Below are positions 7,652-15,981 of a DNA stretch of 64,000 nucleotides, piece by piece (the first letter of the stretch is position 1; each line of letters opens with the position of its first letter). The DNA is from CAZMVY01 sp964617875 (GTDB lineage: Bacteria; Planctomycetota; Phycisphaerae; UBA1845; PWPN01): contig CAZUAI010000007.1 in the NCBI GenBank assembly GCA_964617875.1, forward strand, positions 1 to 64,000, read 5' to 3'. Position numbers and translations under genes: made by a program. The notes beneath the pieces were generated by a model, which saw only the letters and a list, made by a program, of their open reading frames with translations, was not told where the DNA came from and did not search any database.

Positions 7652-7720
7652 AGCGCCTGGGTGCTGGCAGGACGCACGCAATCCGCACCCGGATCGGCAG
7701 TAGAAGCAAGAGGACAGCCG

Positions 7721-7933
7721 ATGCAAACGGGCAGCGTTCGGACAATCCGAGAGCGGATGCGAATGACAGCCGCAGGCATTGCCCCGCGTGATGCGGACGG
7801 CACGCTTGCGGCTCACGTGGCCGAACTCGAGCGGCGGGTAAGGCACCTCAACCAACGAGGCGGCGCACTCGCCGGGGTTCAGCTTTCCACTGACCTGCTC
7901 ACATGGCGGACGGCATTGGAGGCCACCGCATAA
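7721..7933 (+). CDS. 70-aa hypothetical protein between mraZ and rsmH
   Basis: A short frame starting MQTGSVRTIRERMR, with GAGGA 6-7 nt upstream of ATG. The middle (AAHVAELERRVRHLNQ) has the heptad-like spacing of a short coiled coil, and the C-terminus ends in a mixed hydrophobic segment. It carries no signal peptide or membrane segment. It lies co-directionally between mraZ and rsmH after the stem-loop array, so it is probably co-transcribed with the cell-wall genes. No family is recognised. Later in-frame ATGs at 7757 and 7763 are alternative starts. Confidence 0.5.
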   Translation: MQTGSVRTIRERMRMTAAGIAPRDADGTLAAHVAELERRVRHLNQRGGALAGVQLSTDLLTWRTALEATA

Positions 7934-8021
7934 CTCCGGGAAGTCCGTCTTCACGGATGAACGACGGCTTCCCACCCATTGCCCCTATTATGGGGGTCCC
8001 GGCCGCCGGACGCAAGAGGCG

Positions 8022-8990
8022 ATGCCTGACGGCGCCGCGGGGAGGTGCGAAACGCAGGTGGATGACACGGTTTCGGGGCATGTACCCGTACTCGCTGACA
8101 TCCTGCTTGAGCAGCTCATGCTGCCCTGCGATGCCGTGGTGTTGGATGCAACCGTGGGTCTGGGCGGCCACGCCGAACGGATCCTCGGTACACTGGGGCG
8201 AGAAGGAAGACTGGTGGGTCTGGACGTAGACGACAGCAATCTCGCTCGCGCTGCCGAACGGCTCGCACCGTGGGCAGAGCGGGTATTGCTGCGCCGAGCC
8301 AACTTCAGTGAGGTCCGTGCCGTGCTGGATGAAGCAGGCATCCCGACCGTGCACGCCATCGTCGCCGACCTCGGCGTCAGTTCCAACCAGTTGGCCGATC
8401 CCAACCGAGGACTCAGCTTCAATGCCGACGGGCCGCTGGACATGCGCCTCGACGATCGCCTGCCGAAAACCGCCGCAGATCTTGTTAACTCTCTGCCGGA
8501 GAAAGAGTTAGCTGATCTCTTCTATCATCTCGCCCAGGAACGATACAGTCGGCGGATCGCCAAGCGGATCTGCCAGGCACGGCGAGAGGCTCGCATCCGG
8601 CGAGCCGCAGAACTGGCCAGGATCGTCTGCTCTGCCGTCGGCGCGAACCCCGATTCGCGAAAGAGCAAGATCCACCCGGCGACGCGCGTCTTTCTCGCCC
8701 TGCGGATCGCGGTAAACCAGGAAATTGACAATCTTGAATCCTTACTTGAGCAGGCCTGCGGCTGCCTGAGGCCCCCCACCGGCTCGGATAGCCAGGATGG
8801 CGGTCGTCTCGCAGTCATCAGCTTCCAGAGCATCGAAGACGGAATCGTCAAGCGCGATTTCCGTCGCCGGGAGGCAGCGGGCCAGTATAGGATCTGTACA
8901 AAGAAACCGATCGTGCCGGGGCCCGACGAGATTCAGCGGAACCCCCGGGCACGAAGCGCAAAACTGCGGGTCGCTCAGCGGGTAGCATGA
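8022..8990 (+). CDS. rsmH: 16S rRNA (cytosine1402-N4)-methyltransferase RsmH
   Basis: A 322-aa RsmH (MraW), which uses S-adenosylmethionine to methylate N4 of C1402 in 16S rRNA near the P site. The family start HVPVLADILLEQL is followed by the SAM-binding VVLDATVGLGGHAERIL, the acidic LVGLDVDDSNL, ADLGVSSNQLADPNRGLSF, and the C-terminal block HPATRVFLALRIAVNQE and LAVISFQSIEDGIVKRDF. Length is normal. AAGAGG lies just upstream of ATG 8022. Placement right after mraZ in the dcw cluster is typical. Confidence 0.95.
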   Translation: MPDGAAGRCETQVDDTVSGHVPVLADILLEQLMLPCDAVVLDATVGLGGHAERILGTLGREGRLVGLDVDDSNLARAAERLAPWAERVLLRRANFSEVRAVLDEAGIPTVHAIVADLGVSSNQLADPNRGLSFNADGPLDMRLDDRLPKTAADLVNSLPEKELADLFYHLAQERYSRRIAKRICQARREARIRRAAELARIVCSAVGANPDSRKSKIHPATRVFLALRIAVNQEIDNLESLLEQACGCLRPPTGSDSQDGGRLAVISFQSIEDGIVKRDFRRREAAGQYRICTKKPIVPGPDEIQRNPRARSAKLRVAQRVA

Positions 8991-9024
8991 GCGGACGAAT
9001 GCAAACGCGAGCACGGAGGCTGTA

Positions 9025-10323
9025 ATGACACGTGAGACGAAGGTCGGGCTGATTGTCGGATTGGCCTTCATTATGGTGTTTGCCGTCATCCTGTCGCACA
9101 AGGGCACGCAGCCCCGGGCGACGGATACGAGCGAGTTCGGCCCCCTCGTGGATGCCACGTCGGCGAATCCGGACAAGGCGAGCGGCACCGTCGATCCACG
9201 CCGCAAGACGGGCGGATCGACGAACGCCCGGGGCGACGGCCGAATCACCAGCGCCATCAACCCCGTGGGCAGCGGCGTTGCCAAGCCACAGCCCGCCGTA
9301 GACAAACCTGCGGGCCGCGCCAATGCGGTCAACGGCACAAACACCGCCTTGCCGCCCACCCCGTCCCCTTTGAGCGACCCCGCCGCGGCGAAACCGCGCA
9401 TCGCGTTGCCCGAGATGCCATCCGCCACGGCCGGTCAAGCGACCCGAGAGCCCGAACGGCTCTCCCCGCATCTCGAAACCTGGCTTGAGAGCGGCCCCAA
9501 GGGCGCCGCCGAGGGAGATCGGTCACGAGCCACCGCCCAGCGGACCGCGCCACCGATCCCCACCCCACCGGCCCCCCCCGCACCCGAGGCCAGACCACCC
9601 GCCGTAGAGCGGCATGAGCCGGAGTCGCCCAAGCCGGCACCCGCGGCAACCGATCCTGGTGCGGAGCCCAAGCCGCGCGTGAAACAGGAATACATCGTCA
9701 AGCGAAAGGACACGGTGACCAGCATCGCTCAAGCCGTCTACGGCAAAGGGGGCACGAAGGAGATCAACGCCATCCTGGCCGCGAACAAGAAGCAGGTGCC
9801 CAGCCCAACGAAACTTCGCGAGGGCCTCACGCTCGTGATCCCGAACCTGCCGGCGGATCAATTCGTCGATGCCGACTTCCCGCCCAAGTCCCGGCGGGAT
9901 TCGGGCACACCTGCCGAATCCGCCCCGCCCAAGGGCAAAGAGCCGGCCACAATCGCCCCGGATGTACCCGACATGAAGGCCACCCACGACGCCGCGGCGC
10001 CGCTGAAGTCGAGTAAGGATCTCAAGCCGCCCTCGGAGGCCAAGATCGCGAAGGAGGGCAAGACATCCAAAGGCCCCCAGGAAACGAAGGAGAGCGGGAC
10101 CGCACCCGAGAAGCCCGAGTCGTGGTACACGGTACGCGAAAACGAAAGCTTCGCCGCCATCGCCCGAAAGCGGCTCGGGAGCGCCGATCGCTGGCGGGAG
10201 ATCGCGGAGCTGAACAAGGGCAAGTACCCGGATCCGATGAAGGTCCCCGCAGGGGCGAAGATCAAGCTGCCGCCGAAGTCGGGCGGCAAGACCTCGGACA
10301 TCGGCGGGCTGTCGAAACTGTGA
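9025..10323 (+). CDS. Membrane-anchored double-LysM protein
   Basis: A 432-aa protein with one N-terminal membrane helix (VGLIVGLAFIMVFAVIL, residues 8-24), so the bulk is periplasmic. A long Pro/Ala-rich linker (about 35-215) precedes two LysM modules: EYIVKRKDTVTSIAQAVYG at about 220-275 and WYTVRENESFAAIARKRLG at about 370-425. A charged, low-complexity spacer separates them. LysM domains bind the N-acetylglucosamine backbone of peptidoglycan, which fits a position between rsmH and the ftsL-like gene. No catalytic domain is seen, so it is probably a wall-binding scaffold in division or envelope maintenance. ATG 9025 has GGAGG 6 nt upstream. Confidence 0.8.
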   Translation: MTRETKVGLIVGLAFIMVFAVILSHKGTQPRATDTSEFGPLVDATSANPDKASGTVDPRRKTGGSTNARGDGRITSAINPVGSGVAKPQPAVDKPAGRANAVNGTNTALPPTPSPLSDPAAAKPRIALPEMPSATAGQATREPERLSPHLETWLESGPKGAAEGDRSRATAQRTAPPIPTPPAPPAPEARPPAVERHEPESPKPAPAATDPGAEPKPRVKQEYIVKRKDTVTSIAQAVYGKGGTKEINAILAANKKQVPSPTKLREGLTLVIPNLPADQFVDADFPPKSRRDSGTPAESAPPKGKEPATIAPDVPDMKATHDAAAPLKSSKDLKPPSEAKIAKEGKTSKGPQETKESGTAPEKPESWYTVRENESFAAIARKRLGSADRWREIAELNKGKYPDPMKVPAGAKIKLPPKSGGKTSDIGGLSKL

Positions 10324-10342
10324 CAGACGGGCAGGCGCGGCG

Positions 10343-10630
10343 ATGACGGTACCACGTCTGATAGGCTTGCTGGTCCTCTTTGGCAGTCTGGGTATTGTTG
10401 TCGTCACGATGCGGGCCGACCAGGTCCGCCGCTCGAACCGCATCCAACAGATGCAGTTCGAGCAGTTGGGCCGTCGGCAGAAAATCTGGGCAAACGAGAT
10501 GGAGATCGCCAGGCTCCGCAGCCCGCAGATGGTACGGGAACGGACCCGGCGGCTGGCCATGCCGCTGGCGCCCCCGTACCAGGATGCCAACATCCTCCCG
10601 GCCGACGAGGCCGGCCTGGCCGACCAGTAG
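10343..10630 (+). CDS. FtsL-like division protein
   Basis: A 95-aa protein with a single N-terminal transmembrane helix (LIGLLVLFGSLGIVVVTM) and then a charged helical region (RRSNRIQQMQFEQLGRRQ, ANEMEIARLRSP) that could form a coiled coil. Size, topology and position between rsmH and ftsI are those of FtsL, a bitopic divisome protein whose sequence is poorly conserved. The call is therefore by architecture and context, not by residue identity. Confidence 0.6.
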   Translation: MTVPRLIGLLVLFGSLGIVVVTMRADQVRRSNRIQQMQFEQLGRRQKIWANEMEIARLRSPQMVRERTRRLAMPLAPPYQDANILPADEAGLADQ

Positions 10631-10730
10631 CCGGATGCCACGGCGTCCGAAGGAATCGAACGTTCGCGGAAGGCGTTTCGGTAGGTTCCGGCCGGCGAAT
10701 TCGAGCGAGCGGCTCGCAGAAGGGTAAACC

Positions 10731-12680
10731 GTGTCCGACCACGTGCTGCAAGACAGCGACTCCAACGAGCCCCACGCACCGACACAATTTGGCGGCCTGC
10801 GCGGCCAAGTGCTGCTCGCCCTAGCCGCCGTGTGCATGCTCGTCCTGATCGGCCGCCTGGCCTATATCAACGCAGCCATGTCGCGCGATGCCGACCGGCT
10901 CGCCCGCCATCTCGCCCAGCAGCAGCGAGCGACAATCCCCCTGGCCGCCCGCCGGGGCGACATTCTCGACGCCGAGGGGCGCGTCCTCGCAGGCAGCCAG
11001 CAACGCCCCAGCGTATACGCCGACCCGGTGATGGTCACCGACATCGCCCTGACCGCCGATCGGCTCGCACCCATCCTTGAGCCACGCCCCGAGCGAGTCC
11101 GCGAACGCGCCAGGAAGATCCGAACACTGCTCGAGGGGGCCCTGGCGGCCACCCCCAGAAAGCGCTTTGTCTGGATCGAGCGAGGCCTCGACCAGGAGCA
11201 GGGGAAGGAAGTCCGAAAGCTGATCGAGGTGCCCCAGGACACGAACGCCGCCCGCAAGCCTAAGGCGGCGAAGGAAGCCCGCAAGCCGATCCTGACGGGC
11301 GTCGGCCTGCTGGATGAACCCTTCCGGCGCTACCCAATGCACACGGTCGCCGCCCACGTCCTCGGCTTCGTCGATATCGACAGCAAGGGCATCAACGGCA
11401 TCGAGTACAAGTACGACACCGTCCTGACCGGGACGCCGGGCTCGATGACCGTCTTTTGCGATGCCTCGCGCCGACCGATGTGGCCTGCTCAGGGCAACGA
11501 GGCCCTCACGCCTCCCCGCGACGGCATGACCCTGAAGCTCACCATCGACTCCGCGCTTCAGGAGATCCTCGAATCGCAGGTCGCCGGCACCGTCCAGCAG
11601 TTCAAGGCGCAGAGCGGCGTCGGCATCGTGATGAACCCGAAGAACGGCGATGTCCTCGCCCTGGCCAGCGTGCCGACCTTCGACCCCAACGACCCCGGCA
11701 GCTACGACGACAACGCCCGCCGCAACCGCGTCCTCTCCGACCCGGCCGAACCCGGCAGCACGTTCAAGCCATTCGTCGCCGCCGCCGCGCTCGCCGAGAA
11801 GGTCGTCAAGCCCGGCGAAACGATCTTCTGCCACAACGGTGTCTTCATCTCCGGGGCCCGGCGCCTGCACGACCACCATCCGTACGGCGACCTGACCTTC
11901 GAGGAGATCATCATCCGCTCGAGCAACATCGGCATGGCGATCCTCGGCCAGCGCCTCGGCAACGATCGACTGCACCGGTACCTGTCGGCGCCCCACGGCT
12001 TCGGCTTCGGCTCGAAGACCGGCATCGACCTCGACGGCGAGGACGCCGGCATCCTCCTGCCGCGCCGCAAGTGGACGTCGTTCTCGACCACCTCCGTCCC
12101 GATGGGCCAGGAAGTCGCGATCACGCCCCTGCAACTGGCGACCGCGTTCTGTGCGATCGTCAACGGCGGCAAGGTCATCAAGCCGCGCGTCGTCCGCGCG
12201 ATCCTTGATCCGCGGGGCAACGTCGTTCAGGAGTCCAGGGAACCCCAGATCCTCCGGCAGGTGATTCCACCCGACGTCGCCGAGTACATGACCAAGACCG
12301 TTCTCGTCGGCGTCGTCAACGACAGCTGGGGCACGGGCAAGAAGGCCAGGCTGGGTTACTACCAGGTGCTCGGCAAGACCGGCACGGCCCAGATCGCGAA
12401 AAAGAACGGCGGCGGCTATGTGCCGGACGCTTACACGAGTTCGTTCGTCGCAGCGGCGCCGGCCTCGGACCCGGCGGTGGTCGTGCTGATCATGATCCGG
12501 CAGCCGCAGAAAAGCATTGGCTACTACGGCGGCAGTGTGGCCGCCCCACCGGTGCGGGAGGTGATCAGCCGCAGCCTGGCGTACATGGGCGTACCGCCGG
12601 ACAAGACGCCGACGGACGCGCCCGAAGCACGGCAAGCCCGCCGCGGTGTGGCCTCCAACAGACTGGCACCGGAATGGTGA
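10731..12680 (+). CDS. ftsI: Penicillin-binding protein FtsI (PBP3), transpeptidase
   Basis: A 649-aa class B penicillin-binding protein that cross-links septal peptidoglycan. It has one N-terminal membrane helix (GQVLLALAAVCMLVLIGRL), a dimerisation domain starting at ARRGDILDAEGRVLA, and a transpeptidase domain with all three active-site motifs: STFK in EPGSTFKPF (catalytic Ser), SSN in IIRSSNIGMA, and KTG in VLGKTGTAQ. A Lys/Ala-rich insertion near residues 165-185 (ARKPKAAKEARKP) interrupts the N-terminal domain. The start is GTG 10731. It sits between the ftsL-like gene and murE, as in most dcw clusters, and is the partner of FtsW encoded downstream. Confidence 0.93.
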   Translation: MSDHVLQDSDSNEPHAPTQFGGLRGQVLLALAAVCMLVLIGRLAYINAAMSRDADRLARHLAQQQRATIPLAARRGDILDAEGRVLAGSQQRPSVYADPVMVTDIALTADRLAPILEPRPERVRERARKIRTLLEGALAATPRKRFVWIERGLDQEQGKEVRKLIEVPQDTNAARKPKAAKEARKPILTGVGLLDEPFRRYPMHTVAAHVLGFVDIDSKGINGIEYKYDTVLTGTPGSMTVFCDASRRPMWPAQGNEALTPPRDGMTLKLTIDSALQEILESQVAGTVQQFKAQSGVGIVMNPKNGDVLALASVPTFDPNDPGSYDDNARRNRVLSDPAEPGSTFKPFVAAAALAEKVVKPGETIFCHNGVFISGARRLHDHHPYGDLTFEEIIIRSSNIGMAILGQRLGNDRLHRYLSAPHGFGFGSKTGIDLDGEDAGILLPRRKWTSFSTTSVPMGQEVAITPLQLATAFCAIVNGGKVIKPRVVRAILDPRGNVVQESREPQILRQVIPPDVAEYMTKTVLVGVVNDSWGTGKKARLGYYQVLGKTGTAQIAKKNGGGYVPDAYTSSFVAAAPASDPAVVVLIMIRQPQKSIGYYGGSVAAPPVREVISRSLAYMGVPPDKTPTDAPEARQARRGVASNRLAPEW

Positions 12681-12706
12681 CGGGAGAAGCGGAATTTCTT
12701 AGTGTG

Positions 12707-12749
12707 GCCCGGGGAGCGAACGGACGCAGCGGGCGTCCGTGCCCCGGGC
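12707..12749 (+). repeat. Strong intra-operon hairpin between ftsI and murE
   Basis: GCCCGGGG (12707-12714) pairs with CCCCGGGC (12742-12749), and within it ACGGACG (12720-12726) pairs with CGTCCGT (12734-12740) around a 7-nt loop. It lacks a U-tract, so it is more likely an RNA-processing or attenuation structure, or a palindromic repeat, than an intrinsic terminator. Confidence 0.55.
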
Positions 12750-12859
12750 GGTTGATGGCAGCACGGGATTCGCGACGCGGATCGACAAGATCCGGTCGGG
12801 TTGGTGTCGGCGAATCCGCGTGATAGACTTTGGCTCGTGATACGTGCGGGAGCGATGCC

Positions 12860-14458
12860 ATGCCTTCGCAGGGGGCGGTGGGCGAGGTTGACCGGCGCGC
12901 CGTGCCGCTGAGCGAACTGGTCGCGCGTGCGGCAGATCCGCCGGTGGAGCGGATCGTTTCAGGCAACGGGGACGTCCTCATCCATCAGGTAACGGATGAT
13001 TCGCGCAAAGTGGCGGCGGGCGCGTGCTTCGTCGCCGTGCAGGGAACCCGCGCCGACGGGGCGCGGTTCGTCGCCGACGCAGTCGCCCGCGGCGCCGTCG
13101 CCGTCGTGACGGACCGCGACGGCGATATCCCACCTCCGGCCGTCCACGTGCGGGTGCCCGACGCCCGGCGGGCGCTGGCGCGAATGGCCGCCGTCCACGC
13201 GGGCCTGGCCGACATCAACTGGAACGGCGAGAAACGCCCCGACCGTCCGCTTCTCCGCGTCGTCGGCGTGACGGGCACGAACGGCAAGAGCACGACCTGT
13301 TTCCTGGTCCAGGCGATCCTCCGTGCCGCCGGCGAGCCGACGGCTCTCCTCGGCACCGTCCAGTACGATCTGCTCTCAAAGCAGATCGAAGCCCCGATGA
13401 CCACGCCCCCGGCGACGGACCTGGTGGACTACCTCGTCACCGCCGCCCGGGCCGGAGCCACGCACGCCGTGATGGAAACGTCGAGCCACGCCCTCGACCA
13501 GCGACGGGCCGACGGCATCCGCTTCGACGTCGGCGTGTTTACGAACCTCACCGGCGACCACATGGACTACCACAAGACGCCCGAGTGCTACCGCCTCGCG
13601 AAACGGCGGCTGTTCGACCTTCTGGACGAGAACGCGACCGGCATCGTCAACGCGGACGACCCCGTGGGGGCGTCGATGTTCGAGGCGTGCCGTGCCCGCC
13701 GCGTCCGTTTCGGGCTCAGCCCGCAGGCCGACCTGTACGCGAGGATCCACGCCATCGACCCGTCGGGAAGCCGTATCGAGTTCGTCAGCAACGGGCGGTC
13801 CGTGCCGCTGATGCTCAAGCTCGTCGGTCGGCACAACGTGCAGAATGCCCTCGCGGCGGCCGCCGCCGCCCGCGCGCTCGGTTTCGACTGGGATTGCATC
13901 GTCAAGGGGCTGGAATCGGTCGAGTCGGTCCGTGGCCGGCTCGAGCGCGTCCGGCCGCGCGGAATCGCCGAAACGCCCTTCACCGTGCTCGTGGACTACG
14001 CCCACACCGACGACGCGCTGAACAACGTCCTCGGGGCGCTCCGTCCGCTCACGCCGCGGAGGCTCATCGTGCTCTTCGGGTGCGGCGGCGACCGCGACCG
14101 GCTCAAGCGACCACGGATGGCCCGCGTGGCCGAACAGTGGGCCGATCACATCGTGGTCACCAGTGACAACCCGCGTTCCGAGAGGCCGGCCGACATCATC
14201 AACGAGATCCTGCCCGGATTCAGCGAGAATGCACGAAGCGGCAAGGTCGTCGTCCAGGCGGACCGCCGCCTGGCCATCCGCGAGGCGGTCGCCGCCGCGG
14301 AGCCCGGCGACGTCGTCCTGCTCGCCGGAAAGGGCCACGAGACGTACCAGGATCTCGGCACGCACCGCATCCACTTCGACGATGCGGAGGTCGCCGCCGA
14401 GTTCCTCGCCAAGTCGCTGACGATGCCCCGCCGGCCGGGAGAACGGCACGCACCATGA
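12860..14458 (+). CDS. murE: UDP-MurNAc-tripeptide synthetase MurE
   Basis: A 532-aa Mur ligase that adds the third amino acid of the peptidoglycan stem peptide in the cytoplasm, using ATP. The P-loop VTGTNGKSTT is followed by ETSSHALDQRR, the central-domain block GDHMDYHKTPE, and the C-terminal DYAHTDDALNN. The DNPR motif (SDNPRSERP) that selects meso-diaminopimelate is present, so the wall is predicted to contain DAP. ATG 12860, with GGGAG upstream, is preferred over an in-frame TTG at 12830. The gene overlaps murF by an ATGA junction. Confidence 0.93.
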   Translation: MPSQGAVGEVDRRAVPLSELVARAADPPVERIVSGNGDVLIHQVTDDSRKVAAGACFVAVQGTRADGARFVADAVARGAVAVVTDRDGDIPPPAVHVRVPDARRALARMAAVHAGLADINWNGEKRPDRPLLRVVGVTGTNGKSTTCFLVQAILRAAGEPTALLGTVQYDLLSKQIEAPMTTPPATDLVDYLVTAARAGATHAVMETSSHALDQRRADGIRFDVGVFTNLTGDHMDYHKTPECYRLAKRRLFDLLDENATGIVNADDPVGASMFEACRARRVRFGLSPQADLYARIHAIDPSGSRIEFVSNGRSVPLMLKLVGRHNVQNALAAAAAARALGFDWDCIVKGLESVESVRGRLERVRPRGIAETPFTVLVDYAHTDDALNNVLGALRPLTPRRLIVLFGCGGDRDRLKRPRMARVAEQWADHIVVTSDNPRSERPADIINEILPGFSENARSGKVVVQADRRLAIREAVAAAEPGDVVLLAGKGHETYQDLGTHRIHFDDAEVAAEFLAKSLTMPRRPGERHAP

Positions 14459-15978
14459 AGCCGCTGACGCTTGAAGAGGTCGTTGCCGCCATCGATTTCG
14501 CCACGGAATCGCCGCCGGCGGAACCGCGCATCTGGCCGGCGTGCAACGTCACCGGCGTCACCACAGACTCCCGACACGTGCGGCCGGGCGATCTGTTCTT
14601 CGCCATCCGCGGTTCGAACCACGACGGCCACTCCTTCGTCGCCGCCGCGATGCGTGCCGGCGCGGTCGCCGCCGTGGTTCAGCGCGGCTTCCGTCGCCCG
14701 TCGGACCTCGACGAGTCGGCCGTCCTGATCGAGGTGGACGAGCCGGTGCGTGCCCTGGGGCTGCTGGCGCGTTTTCACCGCCGGCAGCTGGCCGCGGATG
14801 TCGTGGCGGTCACGGGCAGCAACGGCAAGACCACGACACGCGAGATGATCACGCACGTGCTCGCGGGGCGCTGGCCGGGCCGCTGCTCGATCAAGAGCTA
14901 CAACAACGAGATCGGCGTGCCGTTGACGCTGCTGTCGGCGGAAGCCGCCGATCGCTTCCTCGTCGCGGAGGTCGGCACAAACGCCCCGGGCGAAATTGCG
15001 GCCCTCGCGGCCCTCGTCGAGCCCGAGGTCGCGGTCGTGACGTGCGTTGCCCCGGTCCACCTGGAGCGGCTGGGCAGCCTCGAAGGCGTCGCCGCCGAAA
15101 AGCTTTCGCTGCTCCGGCACATTCGCCCGGGCGGCTGTGCGATCGTCAACATCGACGCGGACGCGGCCCGCCGGCGTCTGGCGGAACTGGTTCGCGGCCC
15201 GAACGCCCGCTCGCCGTCGGCCGGCGGACTCCCGAAGGGCGTGCGGGTCGTGACCTTCGGCCGGAGCGAGGAGGCGGATCTCCGGCTGACGTCGCTGCGA
15301 ACCGACGGAGTCGCGGATACCGCGGCCGAAGCCGCCCCCCCACCGATCGAGTTCGAGGTCAACGGCAAGTTCCGCTACCGGCTCAATGTCCTTGGTCCGC
15401 ACAACGCCATGAACGCCCTCGCAGCCATTGCGGTGGCGCGGCGGTTCGGCCTCGAGCACGACGAGATCGCGGAACGGCTGGCGACCTTCTCGCTGCCGTC
15501 CATGCGGCTCGAGCACCGCCGCCTGCGATGGCGATCGGGCTCGCGGCGCGGCCAGATCGACGTCATCCTCGACGCCTACAACGCCAACCCGGCCAGCGTC
15601 GCCGCGGCCATCGACGTCCTGCGCAACTACCCGTGCCAACCCAACGGGCGGCGTGTCATCGTGCTCGGCGACATGCGCGAACTCGGGCCCCGCGCGGGCG
15701 AGTTCCACGAGGAGATCGGGCGGACGGTCGCGGCGGGCGGCATCGACATGCTCCTGGCCGTCGGCTCGCACGCGAAGGGCATGGCGAAGGCCGCGCGCGA
15801 CTCGCGAAAGGCCGACCCGGCGCGGCCGGCGCTGGAGGTGCACGCAATGGCGAGCACCCAGTCCGCCGTGCGACGGGTGGCCCCCCTCTGCCGCCCGGGC
15901 GACGTGGTCCTCGTGAAGGGCTCACGGGCCCTGGGCCTCGAGCGGGTCGTGGAGGCCCTGGTCAGACACGCGGAGTAG
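14455..15978 (+). CDS. murF: UDP-MurNAc-pentapeptide synthetase MurF
   Basis: A 507-aa Mur ligase that joins D-Ala-D-Ala to the UDP-MurNAc-tripeptide. The N-terminal recognition domain has TDSRHVRPGDLFFAIRG, followed by the P-loop VTGSNGKTTT, the SYNNEIGVPLTLL segment typical of MurF, EVGTNAPGEIA, and the C-terminal domain with DAYNANPASV and VLGDMRELG. Overlap of 4 nt with murE implies translational coupling. A DdlA/B gene to supply D-Ala-D-Ala is not in the window. Confidence 0.94.
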   Translation: MKPLTLEEVVAAIDFATESPPAEPRIWPACNVTGVTTDSRHVRPGDLFFAIRGSNHDGHSFVAAAMRAGAVAAVVQRGFRRPSDLDESAVLIEVDEPVRALGLLARFHRRQLAADVVAVTGSNGKTTTREMITHVLAGRWPGRCSIKSYNNEIGVPLTLLSAEAADRFLVAEVGTNAPGEIAALAALVEPEVAVVTCVAPVHLERLGSLEGVAAEKLSLLRHIRPGGCAIVNIDADAARRRLAELVRGPNARSPSAGGLPKGVRVVTFGRSEEADLRLTSLRTDGVADTAAEAAPPPIEFEVNGKFRYRLNVLGPHNAMNALAAIAVARRFGLEHDEIAERLATFSLPSMRLEHRRLRWRSGSRRGQIDVILDAYNANPASVAAAIDVLRNYPCQPNGRRVIVLGDMRELGPRAGEFHEEIGRTVAAGGIDMLLAVGSHAKGMAKAARDSRKADPARPALEVHAMASTQSAVRRVAPLCRPGDVVLVKGSRALGLERVVEALVRHAE

Positions 15979-15981
15979 CCT

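Noticed and set aside
7453..7720. RNase P RNA, tmRNA or SRP RNA in the mraZ-rsmH spacer
   Set aside because: The conserved cores I would expect (GAGGAAAGTCC, a tRNA-like end, GGTCAGGTCCGGAAGGAAGCAGCC) are absent.
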